NCBI GenBank assembly: GCA_949751835.1
Contig: CATKHK010000001.1
Span: 682,001-746,000 of the forward strand
Reading direction: 5' to 3'
Length of the DNA: 64,000 bases
Source: Blepharisma japonicum
Taxonomy: Eukaryota; Ciliophora; Heterotrichea; Heterotrichida; Blepharismidae
Part shown: piece after piece, positions 34,101-45,400 of the stretch
Numbering within the stretch: position 1 is the stretch's first letter
Layout of the letters: each line of letters begins with the position of its first letter
Position numbers and translations under genes: made by a program
The notes under the pieces: model-generated
What the model saw: only the letters and a program-made list of their open reading frames with translations
What the model was told of the DNA's origin: nothing
Database searches by the model: none

Positions 34101-35672
34101 ATGAGTAGATTTAAGCCCATAACAGATGACTTAAAACTTCTTAGCAAAGAACTTGAAAATTTAAGAAGGATGAAAAGAGGAGAATGCGAGCAAATAAGCA
34201 CGCCAACTCAAGAATTAAGCGAAAATGGTCTAAATGAAGCATGCTTATGCTCAAAAAATTCAATCGAAATTAATAGAGAAAGAATTTCAAATGAATTAGA
34301 TATTAAAAAACTTCGTGAAAAAATCAAAATCGATCCTATTGAGGATTTTAAAGGCATAGGGCAAAACGATTCACCAAAATATCAAAAGCTTAGCAACACG
34401 AATTTAGTGCTAGAAAGAATTAGAAATAGCTCGCTTCCTCGAACTAAGAGAAATTTTTCATCCACCTCAACACCATGCAAGAATGACTCATCATTTAATG
34501 CTTTGAATTACAAAGATTCAGAACTCGAAGAAACAGTCAAGAAGCCAGAAAAATCGAAAGAAATCTTAAAAGGACAAATTATGAATATTTTAGAATCTTT
34601 AGACCAGGATATACCTTACACAGAAAGACCTAGTGACATAAAGCCTCCTACACTCAATTTAAAAAGTATTGAATCTGCTGGTGCCTCTCCTTCTCAAAAC
34701 AGTCCCCATACAGTTGCAGAGTCTTATTTCTTAAAGAAAAATTATTCATCTCTTGCATCACATTTAAGGAAACAAGAAGAAACCAAAATTCTGCAAGACG
34801 ACGAAATAGATAATATGAAACATAAAATATCAGAGCTTAAAGTAAATAATGCTGTGAAATTAGAAAACGAAAAAATAAGGAACCATAGATTGCAAAGCAA
34901 CATTAATAAAGTTGAAAAAGACCCTCAAATTTCTGCTTTAATAGAAATCTATGAAGATGAGATCTGAAAACTTGAAAAAAATATTCAGAATTTGAGGGCA
35001 GATTTAATCAAATTTTGTGAAGAAGTGGAAAAAAAGAATCCTCATCCTACTACAAATAAGCAAAAAACCATTATGCTAATTCAAACAATTAAAAATCTCC
35101 AGAAAGAACTTCAAATAAAAGAAATGGAAATTTATAATCTTAAAAAACATGAAAGAACGTTTGCTATAAATAGAAAAACTCTTGAAATGACTAATAGCAA
35201 AGTAAAGCAGCTTCAAAATAAAGTAACAAGAAAAAGTTCGATCCTAAAAGAATGTGAGACAGTCCACAAAGAATCTGAAGACGCTTACAATTCAATGAAG
35301 CAGGAAAATTCGTGGCTTAAAGCAAGCCTAGAGAAGGCTAGAGAAGAGTGTGAATTTTTAATGCAGGAATTAAAATCTCTAAAAGAAACATCTTCAATGC
35401 CCAAAAAAAGCACTCTATCCTATGAGGATAAAAGAGCAATTTATTTGATTGATAGGCTTGAAAAAGCAATAAATGAAACCAATTCAGCAAAAGCCGCTGA
35501 GCTGGTGCGAAGCTTGAAAAACGAGATTGAAAATATATACATCGACTTGCACAATAAAAAAGAGCAAGAGCAAAACCTTTTAGACATGATTGTAGACATG
35601 AAATCTGGCACATCTGGCATAGGAAAAGAGATAAATAGGAAGCTAAGGAAAGATTTGCTGTCTTTAATTTAA
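34101..35672 (+). CDS. Long coiled-coil protein, function unknown
   Basis: 523 residues. The first 190 residues are polar and partly disordered with Ser/Pro patches; from about 195 a coiled coil runs almost to the end, with one TGA-coded Trp (DEIWKLEKNIQNLRADL). No known domain is visible. It could be a centriolar, basal-body or cytoskeletal element (inference from shape only). It is divergent from the zinc transporter. The TAA stop is followed immediately by the next transcription unit, so the spacer to TRAP-beta is only 36 bp. Confidence 0.7.
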
Positions 35673-35708
35673 ATGTATTTATGGATGAGTAATTATAAAA
35701 ATATTCAT

Positions 35709-36251
35709 ATGATTTTTTTCATCTTTTTACACATTGCTAGTGCAGCACTTTTAGGAGAAAGAACAGTTTTGACAAGTTCAGCTGTAGAAGGAGAGCTTCT
35801 TAGGGTCAGGTATGTTTTAAATAATACTTTTGAACAGTAATCTCAAATTAGCGAAATCCGGAATGTGGCACTTTTTGATCCAAGCTTCACTAGATCAAAT
35901 GTAATCTTTGTTGAAGGCAAGTCCAAAGCGAAGCTGACATATGGCACCATAAAATCTGGAAAAGCTTACCACGTTGATTTAGACATGATCCCTAGATCTC
36001 CCAACAAAATCCCATTACTTATAGCAAATGCTACTTATGAGCTTCCAGATTCATCTATTCAGACAATTCCTTTATTTTCTGAAGGGGAAATCAGTGTAAT
36101 ATCTAAAAGAAAGTCTTTCCTCAATGGCGTGAAAATATCGCAAGTATTTTATCTTTGACTCTTTATGTGTCTGATTACAATTGTTCCAATTCTCTACTCT
36201 TTTCAAATCAGAAAAGTAAAGAATAATTTAATTAAGACAAAAACAAGCTAA
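35709..36251 (+). CDS. SSR2: Translocon-associated protein subunit beta (TRAP-beta / SSR2)
   Basis: 175 residues after removing a 15-nt intron at 35837-35851 (GTAATCTCAAATTAG). Signal peptide MIFFIFLHIASAALLG, then a lumenal immunoglobulin-like beta domain (VEGELLRVRYVLNNTFE, then RNVALFDPSF and GTIKSGKAYHVDLDMIP), one membrane helix (YLWLFMCLITIVPILYSF, Trp from TGA) and a short basic tail. Size and layout match TRAP-beta (about 183). It is part of the TRAP complex beside Sec61 that aids translocation of certain secretory proteins. An in-frame ATG lies at 35673, directly after the previous stop, but 35709 places the signal peptide at the N-terminus. Confidence 0.85.
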
Positions 36252-36271
36252 ATTATGATTATCTAAATAAA

Positions 36272-37228
36272 ATGTTTAGAACCAGAGCTCTAAGAAGGTC
36301 TTTTTCAATATTAGATCCCAAAAACTCAGCTTCGCTTTTAGACTTTTATATGAACAGCGTCCCAGGTCCAGGCTTATCCCCAGCGGCTGAGTACGCAGCA
36401 CTTCCAAAAATTGGCATATTGTCAGGAGTTTACGAAGCCACACGTGATTTCGCAATTGTAAAAGCTACATAGGATTCGATTACAGCAGTTAATGACATGG
36501 GATATGGAATGGGAGTTGGGATTATTTGCATATCTGTTGGTTTCCGTATGATTTACAGCCCAATTCTCCTATGGGCGCAAATAATTGGACTTAAACTTAA
36601 AATGATACAGCCAGAGATGACTAAATATAGACGTGATATGCAAGAGGTATACAAAACAGGAAACAGAAAACAGCTAGCTGCGCTGAACAGCAATTTCAAC
36701 AGGCTTAAAAAAAGATATGGAATAAGACAAGATGCTCAGTTCTATTCACTAACTCAAATCCCATTTTTAATCTCTTTCTTTTTTACCCTACAAGAATTAT
36801 CATACTCACCAGAAACTTATCCAGGAATGCTTACAGATGGCTTTTTGTGGTTTAAAAATCTTACAGAGCCAGACCCTTATTATATTTTACCTATAGCTTT
36901 TTCAGTATGCAATTTTTTGAATATTCTTAAAAGTCCAACTGCATCAGGGAGTACAGGCCAATTCTCCAAAATAGCTAAATATATGAAATATTTTTCACTT
37001 TTAACTATCCCGATATCAGGACTGATGCCTTCTGCTGTTGTGCTAAATTGGTTTATTATGAGCTTTTTCCAATTGATATGCAGCTCTTTGGTGTATACGG
37101 AAACCGGTAGAAAAATATTGACAATTCCAGAAATTCTACCAGGAAGCCGTATGGATAAGTCCATAAAAAAAGAAGCGGCGCAAGTTATAAAGCCAGTAAT
37201 ATATTCACAAAAGCCAACTAATAAGTAA
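36272..37228 (+). CDS. OXA1: Mitochondrial membrane insertase OXA1 (YidC/Alb3 family)
   Basis: 313 residues after removing a 15-nt intron at 36458-36472 (GTAAAAGCTACATAG). A mitochondrial-type N-terminus (MFRTRALRRSFSIL) precedes the YidC/Oxa1 core. The core has a first helix with GVGIICISVGFRMIYSPILL, the long charged matrix loop (KMIQPEMTKYRRDMQEVYKT), the hairpin ending QIPFLISFFFTLQEL, LTEPDPYYILP, and the last two helices. OXA1 inserts mitochondrially made and some imported proteins into the inner membrane. The C-terminus is short and basic rather than a long ribosome-binding coiled coil. It starts 20 bp after TRAP-beta ends. Confidence 0.92.
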
Positions 37229-38485
37229 AGAGTTTATTGAGCTAGAGTAGAATAATTTATTAATTGACTATTATACGCCATGCTATGCTTTTGACCGGCT
37301 TAATATAAGACTAGCAAAATAGAAGTTCAGTTGATAATAAAGCACAATTTTTAATATAATATGATGAAAAATGTTAAATATTTTTGTAGGAAATTTAAAA
37401 ATACTGCAAGCCTTTTGCATTTAATGAGATCTGCGATTCTCTCATTTTCTTTACATATTTGTTGTGATTCATTGATTTTTTTAATTCTAAATAGGGTTTT
37501 AAAGATCTGAAGATTCAATTTTAAGCACTTACTTAAAAGAATTATTTAGTGTCATCTTTTTTATTTTTGGATTTCTGAATATCTGGACAAGAGTTTGGGT
37601 TTGGAAAACTGATGAGATTCTTAATTTACTCTAGCTTTCACTTGTGAATGAGTTGATAATAATTTCAGTTTATTTTGATATAATATAATACCATAGTAAT
37701 TTATTGAATATATATGCATTAACATTTGGGTGAAGCAGACTGGCTGCTTAAAGTTAACTACGTATAATTATGGCATGAACCATTTTAGAGCGTACAAAAC
37801 ATTTTTTTCACGCGCACTTAAAGAGTGTAGTAAGTAGAAGTAAGATGAGAATCTTAACTATTTAGATCAGAAATCATGCATACACTTTTACAAAAGATCC
37901 ATTTATTCCTGATATGCTATTAATTTTTTTCCTTCCTAAATCAGATTTGAAACTCTGATTTTGCAAACTATTTATATTACCTAAAAAAAATTACTGTTAG
38001 ATTTATCCCTCAAGGGCGATTTAGCATAATGAAGAACTGATGCTTAATTGGGAGAAGCTTTAAATTGGAATAAAGCATAGATAAAATTTGTATTTTTGGT
38101 AAGTTAGATTCAAGGAAGCAATGGAGATGTGCAATCTTTGCTTGTCACATTGGTGTAAATGCTATTTGAATAATTAAACGACACGAGAAGAAGGAAAAAG
38201 TACGGCAAATTGCTGAAGTGTTAAAGCCAACCTTGAAGGTTTTGAAAAGATAGTGTCAGAGAAATATTGGGATCATATTTAAAGTTATAACAGAGAATCT
38301 CAGAGATTTATTGTATAGATTGGCAAATTAAGGAAAAATTCAGCGCTTAAAAAAAAGAATAGCCCTATACAGGGCAAGAAGCTTTTTATAATAAATTAAT
38401 AAAAGACACTTTAGAATTATTATTTTCTAATGCTATGACAAGATTTTGATCATCTTCATTTATTCATTGTAAAATAATCAAGTAA
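37229..38485. other. Long intergenic spacer, about 1.25 kb
   Basis: The largest gene-free stretch in the window. Most of it is AT-rich with no frame longer than about 40 codons. The right third (38074-38400) has scattered coding-like fragments in several frames, one of them HTH-like (listed separately). No RNA gene or inverted repeat is evident. Confidence 0.45.
38074..38253 (+). mobile_element. Possible Tc1/mariner-type transposase remnant (N-terminal helix-turn-helix)
   Basis: A 59-codon frame without a start Met reads RKQWRCAIFACHIGVNAIW and then KVRQIAEVLKPTLKVLKR before TAG. The spacing of hydrophobic residues and the R-x-AIF-x2-H-x-GV and IAEVL...VLKR pattern recall the N-terminal DNA-binding helices of Tc1/IS630-type transposases. 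Downstream sequence to about 38390 has further short coding-like pieces in other frames. There are no visible terminal inverted repeats or TA duplication. If genuine, it is a short, old fragment of a DNA transposon. Confidence 0.25.
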
Positions 38486-39892
38486 ATGGAAACTCCTGGC
38501 GTGAGCGATGATGAAGAATTTTTTGATGCATTTGAAACTACCATGCAGCTGAAATTGAGTTTATCCAACATCGACATAGAAACAAAAAGCTTGGATTCTC
38601 TGAGTGTTGCAGAATCAGAGCCTAAACAAATAGAAAATTCTCATAGTCCTTTATACGACTCAACTCCTCAAATTTTTTTATCTGACTACTCCACCTATAA
38701 CTCCTTATCCCATAAAGACCCAGATCTTTCAAAATCAAGCATTTCTACCCCTTCAATAAAAAATCTTATTAAAAAGCATCACAAAGATTATTTTGAATTT
38801 GCTGATGCTGAACAAATCCAAGAGATAGATTTGGATTCAAACACCAGCAATAAAATATGAGTACTTAAATTCAGCCCAGATGGAAGATTTTTAGCTATAA
38901 GTGGCCAAAATTCAGAGATTAAGCTCTATGAAGTTTACAGACAGAGGATCCATGGACCTCAGAATTTGTTTTACGATGTGCCTTATAATGTCATGGTTGG
39001 GCATACCTCGCCAGTTCTCGATATATCATGATCCCAAAGTGGTACTTATTTTCTTTCTGCAAGTGAAGATTGGAATGTTTTTCTTTGGAGTATTGCAAAC
39101 TCTACTTCAGTCTTACAGTTCAAGCATCCAAATACTGTAAGCTGTGTTTGCTTTCACCCATTTAACGCAAATCATTTTCTATCAGGCTGTCATGATAATA
39201 CAGTCAGGATTTGGAATATTCCGAACTACACCGTTGTATGCTCAGCAAAGACACCTGAAATTATAACCGCTGGAAGCTTTACACCGAATGGAGATTTAAT
39301 ACTTCTTGGCTTACTCCATGGCCAGTGTCTTGTATATGAGCTACAGTTTGAAGAAGAAAAATTAAACTTACTCACTCAAATTAACTGTAAAAACAGTAGG
39401 GGTAGAAAAAGTATGGGCAGAAAGGTCACTGGGTTTGACTTTTTAGATGAGCAGCAGGCTATTATAACTACAAATGATTCGAGGATGAGGCTTTATAATT
39501 TAAAGGATTTCACATTAAAACAAAAATATAAAGGCCTTGTCAATGAGAAATTTCCTATAAAAGCAACTTTTTCACACAACTTAATGCATGCAGTATCTGG
39601 ATCAGAAAATGGATGTATATATGTCTGAAACACCTACTGTACATGGGCACCCAAAATAAATCCTATTTTTTCAAGGAAAAAGAACTTCAAAAACTACAGT
39701 TATGAGTGCTTCCCTGTTTCCAACACAAGAGCTCTTTGCTCTGCGATCTTTGCCCCTGATAAAGTTGTTAAGGAGGTTCAGGCTCGCAATAAAAGTTCGA
39801 AAAGTGATAATATAGTAAGCCATATAGTTGTAGTAGCGTGTGAAGGGAAATTGAAAGTGTTTTATAATCAATTTAAGATCATGACATGGTAA
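38486..39892 (+). CDS. WD40 protein, WDR44-like
   Basis: 468 residues. The N-terminal 115 residues are acidic and disordered (VSDDEEFFDAFET). The WD40 part begins IWVLKFSPDGRFLAISGQNS and continues with VMVGHTSPVLDISWSQSGTYFLSASEDWNVFLWSI and VSCVCFHPFNANHFLSGCHDNTVRIWNIP, the WDR44/rabphilin-11 pattern (the segments LDISWS and FLSGxxDxxVRIW). Several Trp are TGA. WDR44 binds Rab11 on recycling endosomes in animals. Its last 60 bases are included in the duplication to the right, and a Rab11-like gene lies 1.6 kb downstream. Confidence 0.85.
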
Positions 39893-40057
39893 TATATATC
39901 TTTATAAAATAGCTCAAAAGAATAAACTTAAATAAAAATTTACTATAAACTTAGTTTGGATAAAATCGCCAATAGAATGCTTTTCTTATATAAGCGGAAG
40001 CAACCAAATCTATAATTTAAAAGAATTCACATCGAGTAATGGACTCATGAAGAAACA

Positions 40058-40677
40058 ATGAGCAGCGCTCCAGAAGAAGACTACGACTTTTTCTATAAGA
40101 TTCTCTTAGTAGGAGATACAAAACAAATGTAGGAAAAACCCAACATCATTTCCCTATATATCAGTAATTCTTTACTAAGGATTCAAAATCTTACCATTGG
40201 AAATGATTTTGCGACAAGAGTTGTGACTCTCAAATCAGGAAGAAAGGCCAAGGCAAATTTCTGGGACACTGCAGGTCAAGAAAGATATCATGCTATTGCA
40301 TCTCCACATTATAGAAGAGCTAGTGGAGAACTGTTAATCTATGATATTACCAATATCTTTGCTTTTGCAATGCACAGAGATGGATTGAATAATTGAAATC
40401 CAAAGCTGAGCCAGAGATCGTTATTATGCTTGCTGGAATAAAATTGATTTAACGCTAAATAACCCTGAAGCCAGACAAGTGGATACTAAGCAATCAAGGT
40501 GTTTGTACAAGCTGAAGGGCTAATGTTTATTTAAACCTCTGAAGCCTTTGAAACTCTTTTGGAGGAAATTTATAGTACTCAATTAAGAAGGTTAAAGGAT
40601 CAATGGATGTGTTTCCGAAACCTGATGGTCTGCACGTGAACTTGCCAATGGATAAAGCTCTTAATAAGCTTTGCTAA
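40058..40677 (+). pseudogene. Decayed Rab11 paralogue
   Basis: It aligns along its full length with the intact Rab11-like gene at 41527, starting ATGAGCAGCGCTCCAGAAGA. The P-loop region is disrupted (GGAGATACAAAACAAATGTA in place of the GDTSVGKT codons, giving an early stop), and several small insertions and deletions shift the frame further on. The terminal Cys pair is lost (TTTGCTAAA). The remaining nucleotide identity is high enough that it is clearly a former duplicate, no longer a GTPase gene. Confidence 0.9.
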
Positions 40678-41526
40678 ATTAAATTATTAATAATTTAATT
40701 TTATTATATCTTATTTTGCTCATAAACATCAGAGATCAAAAATTAATTTATTTTAAACACTTCACAAAGCTTCTGCCCGTCTAAAATAAATTTTAAGCAT
40801 AAATTTTATTAATAAATATAAAAAATTAGTTTATTCTTTTAATTATGTATATAATGACTGCTCTTTTTATAGAGAAAGGCATTTATTAACTTTTTCATAT
40901 GAACTGACAATTTTTCATCATTTTCCTACCGTGTTTCGCTTTTGTGATATACTGAAGTTTTATTTTGACAACACCCTTAGTTTTTCCTTTTATAGAAATG
41001 ATAGCTTTTTATTTTTTTAGGTGTAAATTTAATTTTGTACTGTTAAATATAATGTTTTTTTCCTCAATATTTTGAAATATTCAAAAGAAATAAAGAAACC
41101 TTAATGATATGAAAAGCGAGAGTTCTTATTTTAATAATATAATGTTTTTCATTTTCCGCATTTACCTGAGAGTTCTCATTCAATTGCGAGTTGTTTTTTA
41201 TATTTGCCACAGGGATGTTTTAAATGCTGAAATAATTTTTTAAAATTTTATATTTTTGACTAAAAATAAACAATGTTGTTTCAGCTTCACCCGTAATAGC
41301 GTGTGAAGGGAAATTGAAAGCTTTTTATAATCAATTTAAGATTATGACATAGTAATATATATCTTTAAAATAGCCTAAATGAATACAACTCAAATAAAAA
41401 TCCACTATAAATTTAGTTTAAATAAACTCGCCAATAGAATGCTTTCTTATATAAGTAAAAAACAACCAAATCAACTATAATACAAAAAATTCAAATAAAA
41501 TCATAAATTAGACTCATAAAGAAAAA
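40678..41526. other. Spacer between Rab pseudogene and Rab11 gene
   Basis: About 850 bp. The left 160 bp and right 230 bp belong to the duplicated units. The middle (40836-41292) is unmatched AT-rich DNA in which I see no gene; the motif GAGAGTTCT occurs twice about 50 bp apart (near 41121 and 41169). The promoter of the Rab11 gene must lie at the right end. Confidence 0.5.
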
Positions 41527-42171
41527 ATGAACAGTGCTCCAGAAGAAGACTACGACTTTCTCTATAAGATTGTCCTAGTAGGAGATACAAGTGTAGGAAA
41601 AACCAACATCGTTTCTCGATATATCAAAAATTCTTTACCAAAGAATCAAAATCCTACCATTGGAGTTGAATTTGCAACAAGAGTTGTGACTCTTAAATCT
41701 GGAAGAACGGTCAAGGCACAAATCTGGGACACTGCAGGCCAAGAAAGATATCACGCTATTGTATCTGCACATTATAGAAGAGCAATTGGAGCACTGTTAG
41801 TGTATGATATTACCAATGCCCGTTCTTTTGGCAATGCACAGCGGTGGATTGAAGAATTGAAATCCAAAGCTGAGCCAGATATCGTTATTATGCTTGTTGG
41901 AAATAAAATTGATTTAGCGCTAAAAAATCCTGAAGCCAGACAAGTGAATACTGAGCAAGCTAAGAAGTTTGCCCAGGCTGAAGGACTGATGTTTATTGAA
42001 ACCTCTGCAGTAACTTCCTCTATGATTAAAGAAGCCTTTGAAACTCTTTTAGAAGAAATTTATAGTAACTCAATGAAGAAGAGAAAAGGATCAATGGATG
42101 TGTTTCCGAAACCTGATGGTCCACAAGTGAACTTGAGGATGGATAAACCCATAAATAAGCCTTGCTGCTAA
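41527..42171 (+). CDS. Rab11-like small GTPase
   Basis: 214 residues. Motifs: GDTSVGKT, TIGVEFATR, WDTAGQERYHAI, GNKIDL, ETSAV, and the C-terminal double cysteine KPCC-stop for geranylgeranylation. The stretch TIGVEFATR...[13 protein letters not shown]...GALLVYDI is the Rab11 signature. Rab11 governs recycling endosomes, contractile vacuole and cytokinesis traffic. Differences from most Rab11: HAIVSAHYRRAIG instead of RAITSAYYRGAVG. It is the surviving member of a tandem pair and neighbours a WDR44-like gene. No intron. Confidence 0.95.
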   Translation: MNSAPEEDYDFLYKIVLVGDTSVGKTNIVSRYIKNSLPKNQNPTIGVEFATRVVTLKSGRTVKAQIWDTAGQERYHAIVSAHYRRAIGALLVYDITNARSFGNAQRWIEELKSKAEPDIVIMLVGNKIDLALKNPEARQVNTEQAKKFAQAEGLMFIETSAVTSSMIKEAFETLLEEIYSNSMKKRKGSMDVFPKPDGPQVNLRMDKPINKPCC

Positions 42172-42416
42172 GACTCATTAATAATTTAATTCTTTATTTA
42201 ACTTATAGTCAGTTGTATACTTATTTAAAAACAGTCAGAAATCAAAAATTAATTTATTTTATTACTTCGAAAATTTTCTGCCCGTCGAAATAGGATCAGA
42301 AATCTAAAATTAAGCATAAAATTTATTAATATATATAAAAAATCATATTACTCAGCACTCCCGCTTAGGTATATTAAACTAATATAGAACTTTGATACCG
42401 ACAGCAATAAAAATAA

Positions 42417-45400
42417 ATGGCACTGCTAATTTTCTGTATCTTGCCAATATTCTTAGCATGCGATTTTCCTGATTTGCCTCCACTGGTCTCTTATTTATCG
42501 CCTGCATATGATGATACAAATCATCTGGAAGCATCAGGAAGATTTTTAGTCCCAAAAAACTCAATTACTTGGGATATATCAGTTTCAGTTGAGTCATGAT
42601 TTAGAATCAAAGTAGAGCCTCTTAATCATGATTTGCAGCTATCCATTTATCAGAATAATTTTATTCTCAAGGCAACAGAATCAGTTCAAGATGAATTTCT
42701 CGCCATTTCTCAAAAATTAAATATTGGGAATTATAAAATAGCATTTGAGTTTATAAATACTATAAATAATGGAGAAACAGATAACCTCAATGAAAACGAC
42801 TGTAAGCTACCCAATTTGTATCTAAACATGGGAATTCATCCTTACACAAAACTAAAAGAATTAATACCTACATCTTTAAGGGATTATCAAGAAGGATTTC
42901 CTGATTTATCGAAAGTGAATGACGCATTAAGATCTTTAGACTTATTTAGCGAAACTTATTCGGAAAATTATATAAAAATTTCTGATATCCCAAATGAAGA
43001 CTCTTCCTTAAAAACTTATACTTTTCATAATCCAGTTATTAATGACGATATGAAGGATATAGGTTTTACAGGAATCTGAAAGGTCACTTTGTCAATCCAT
43101 CATGATTTCTTGACAAGTGGAGGCATTGGAATCCTGCTTTCTAACAATAACAAGAAAAATATCACCAAATTTTCTAAACTCTCTTGCATAGCTAAAGGAG
43201 ACTGCTTAATAGGAAAAAGGGTTGACAAAAACGCAATAACTTTATATACAGGATTTAGTACTGGAGACTTTTATTTAACAATATTTTATGCTGGTATGAC
43301 TCAAGAAGAAAAAGAAATGCTTATTTCAATCGGAAGTAAAATTCCATTTTCGATCCATACAAACTTAGAGCCAGTTCTTGATAAAGAAGATAGGTTTAAC
43401 TGTGAGGCAGCTCATATTCCTCATTCTTTGAATTCTCCAGGTCTTCTCGATTCTAAAGGATTTTTAAGATACTCTGATAGGCTCATCGTTGATTTTTTCT
43501 CTCCAATTCAATACACTGAGTTTGAAATCAGCCAAAAATCAGTTATAAGAATCGTTACTGTTGAGCCTTCAGGAATTGATGTAGATATATTACTGAAAGA
43601 ATTAAACGGAAAAGAAATTGAAAAAAGTAGTGCTACAGGAGAAAGCGAAGGGATCTTAAAGGTGATAAGTGAAGGAAAATACAGAATTGAGTATAGGTTT
43701 GCTAATAGTCTAATGTCTAACCCAAGACACAAATTTTGCGAAACTTTTATGCTGGAGATCGGAATTTCCCCTTCAAATGCAGTTGAAGGATTAGTAGAAC
43801 ATCTTGGTCTTAATTCGTGTAGGGATGACTCAGACGAACTACAAAATGAATTTTTGAAGATAAATTCTATTCTAAGCTCAAAAAATGCTAATTTTGAAAT
43901 GAATGCAGATGATAAAAAGTTTTATAAAGTCCCTATAAAATCAATATGGATAGGTGAAGAAGAGGTTTTCAGGGCAACTTTTAATATTGAGACAACTGCT
44001 TATTGCTATTTTGATATTTATTCTGATTTTGTTATTAATGATTTCACGATTTCATTAGAAAAACAAATCTCGAAGAAAAAGCGACCAGAATTGATAAGAG
44101 GAGACACCTCAGATATGCTGAAATTAGGGAAGCATAACAGAAGATCTTTTCAAGGAGAACTTGGGCCTGGAATTTATACATTTAAAATATGGACTGGGCC
44201 AACTTCCAAAGAAATAGTTGATGATGAAAGTATAATAAAAACCAAAACAGACAGCTCTTTAAAAATTTTGCCAAATTGTGGGGCTTTTCAGTTAAGAGCT
44301 CATTTATTTGCTGTAAAAGAAGAAAAATTAAGAAATTGGGCTTGTTATGAAAAAGATGCACAATTAATACCTTCGACCTTTAATACACTTGATAAATTAG
44401 GAGTTAAAGATACCCCAACAAGTTTACTGCCAGCAACTCAGTATTTTTCTTCAAATATAGTTGCTCCAAATTCTTCACAGAATGATATAAGTCATGACAT
44501 CACATTTTACTTTGAAGCAGAAACCTTTATCAGGGTTATTGTTGAAAGTCAATCATCACCAATGAAAATTACTCTGAAAAAAGGCAGCAAAATTGAAATT
44601 ATTGATGAATCATCTTCAACGAGGCTTCCTTCTATCTATTCATTAAACCAAGTTTTAGAAAAACATCAGTTATACACTCTAGAAATCTCATATTTCCCTA
44701 TTAATTCTGATTTTTGCCATACTTACACAGCATTAATATCCCTAATTCCTACTGCTGATATTGAAAAAGGATCCTTAAAATCTTGTGCAAGCCTACTTCC
44801 AGATGCAAAATTAATAACTGAAAGATTATTAGACACTTCTACGTTTTCTTTATTTGGCTTTAACAATGAAAATGGAATATCTTCTCTATCAAATGAACCT
44901 TCTTATCAATTTTTGCAATCTTGCAAACCATTGAAAATTGAGATACCATTTATGGTAACAACTGAAGCTGCTATGATGACTGGCCATTTACAGTCAAATT
45001 TTGCACTATCTGGAATTATCCTAGAACTAGCACAAGATGACGAAATAGTCCATTGGGGCAGCTTTTATTCATCTCATCGCTTTGAGCTTCCACCAATACC
45101 AGTTCCTAAAGGCGAATATACTTTGATAATAGAAGAAGTTGAAAAATCTGCAATAAAAACTTGTGCGTCGTTTTCTGCAAGTGTTATAGCTGAAGACGTT
45201 TCTTTATGAGATGATTTAGAAGCTCTTGTAAGAAAGACAGAAACTTGTGCATATATTGACCAGCCTCAGTCGCTTAATCTTGTTGGTCAGCTTCAATCAG
45301 GAAGTTTGCATTGGCACAAACTGTTAAAGCTGGACACAATTCTTGAGTCCACAAGCTTTGAGTTTTCAGTCTTCCAAGACTCAATAATAAGAGTTTTCAT

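Larger units (their letters stand above)
39831..42355. repeat. Tandem duplication of the WDR44 end plus Rab11 gene
   Basis: Unit A (about 39831-40835) and unit B (about 41293-42355) align throughout. Both begin with GCGTGTGAAGGGAAATTGAA (the last codons of the WDR44-like gene), continue with a Rab11 gene and end in matching AT-rich flank (CTGCCCGTC...AAGCATAAA). Between them lie about 457 bp of unmatched sequence. Only unit B keeps an intact Rab; unit A has degenerated. Confidence 0.88.

Noticed and set aside
35673-35708. Upstream ATG for TRAP-beta
   Set aside because: It abuts the previous stop codon and would bury the signal peptide 12 residues in; the ATG at 35709 fits better.
40836-41292. 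A gene in the spacer between the two Rab copies
   Set aside because: No frame longer than about 30 codons with coding character on either strand.
37728-41295. GGGTGAAGC near 37733 and its reverse complement near 41287 as terminal inverted repeats
   Set aside because: Only nine bases match, the flanks do not, and the interval contains ordinary host genes.
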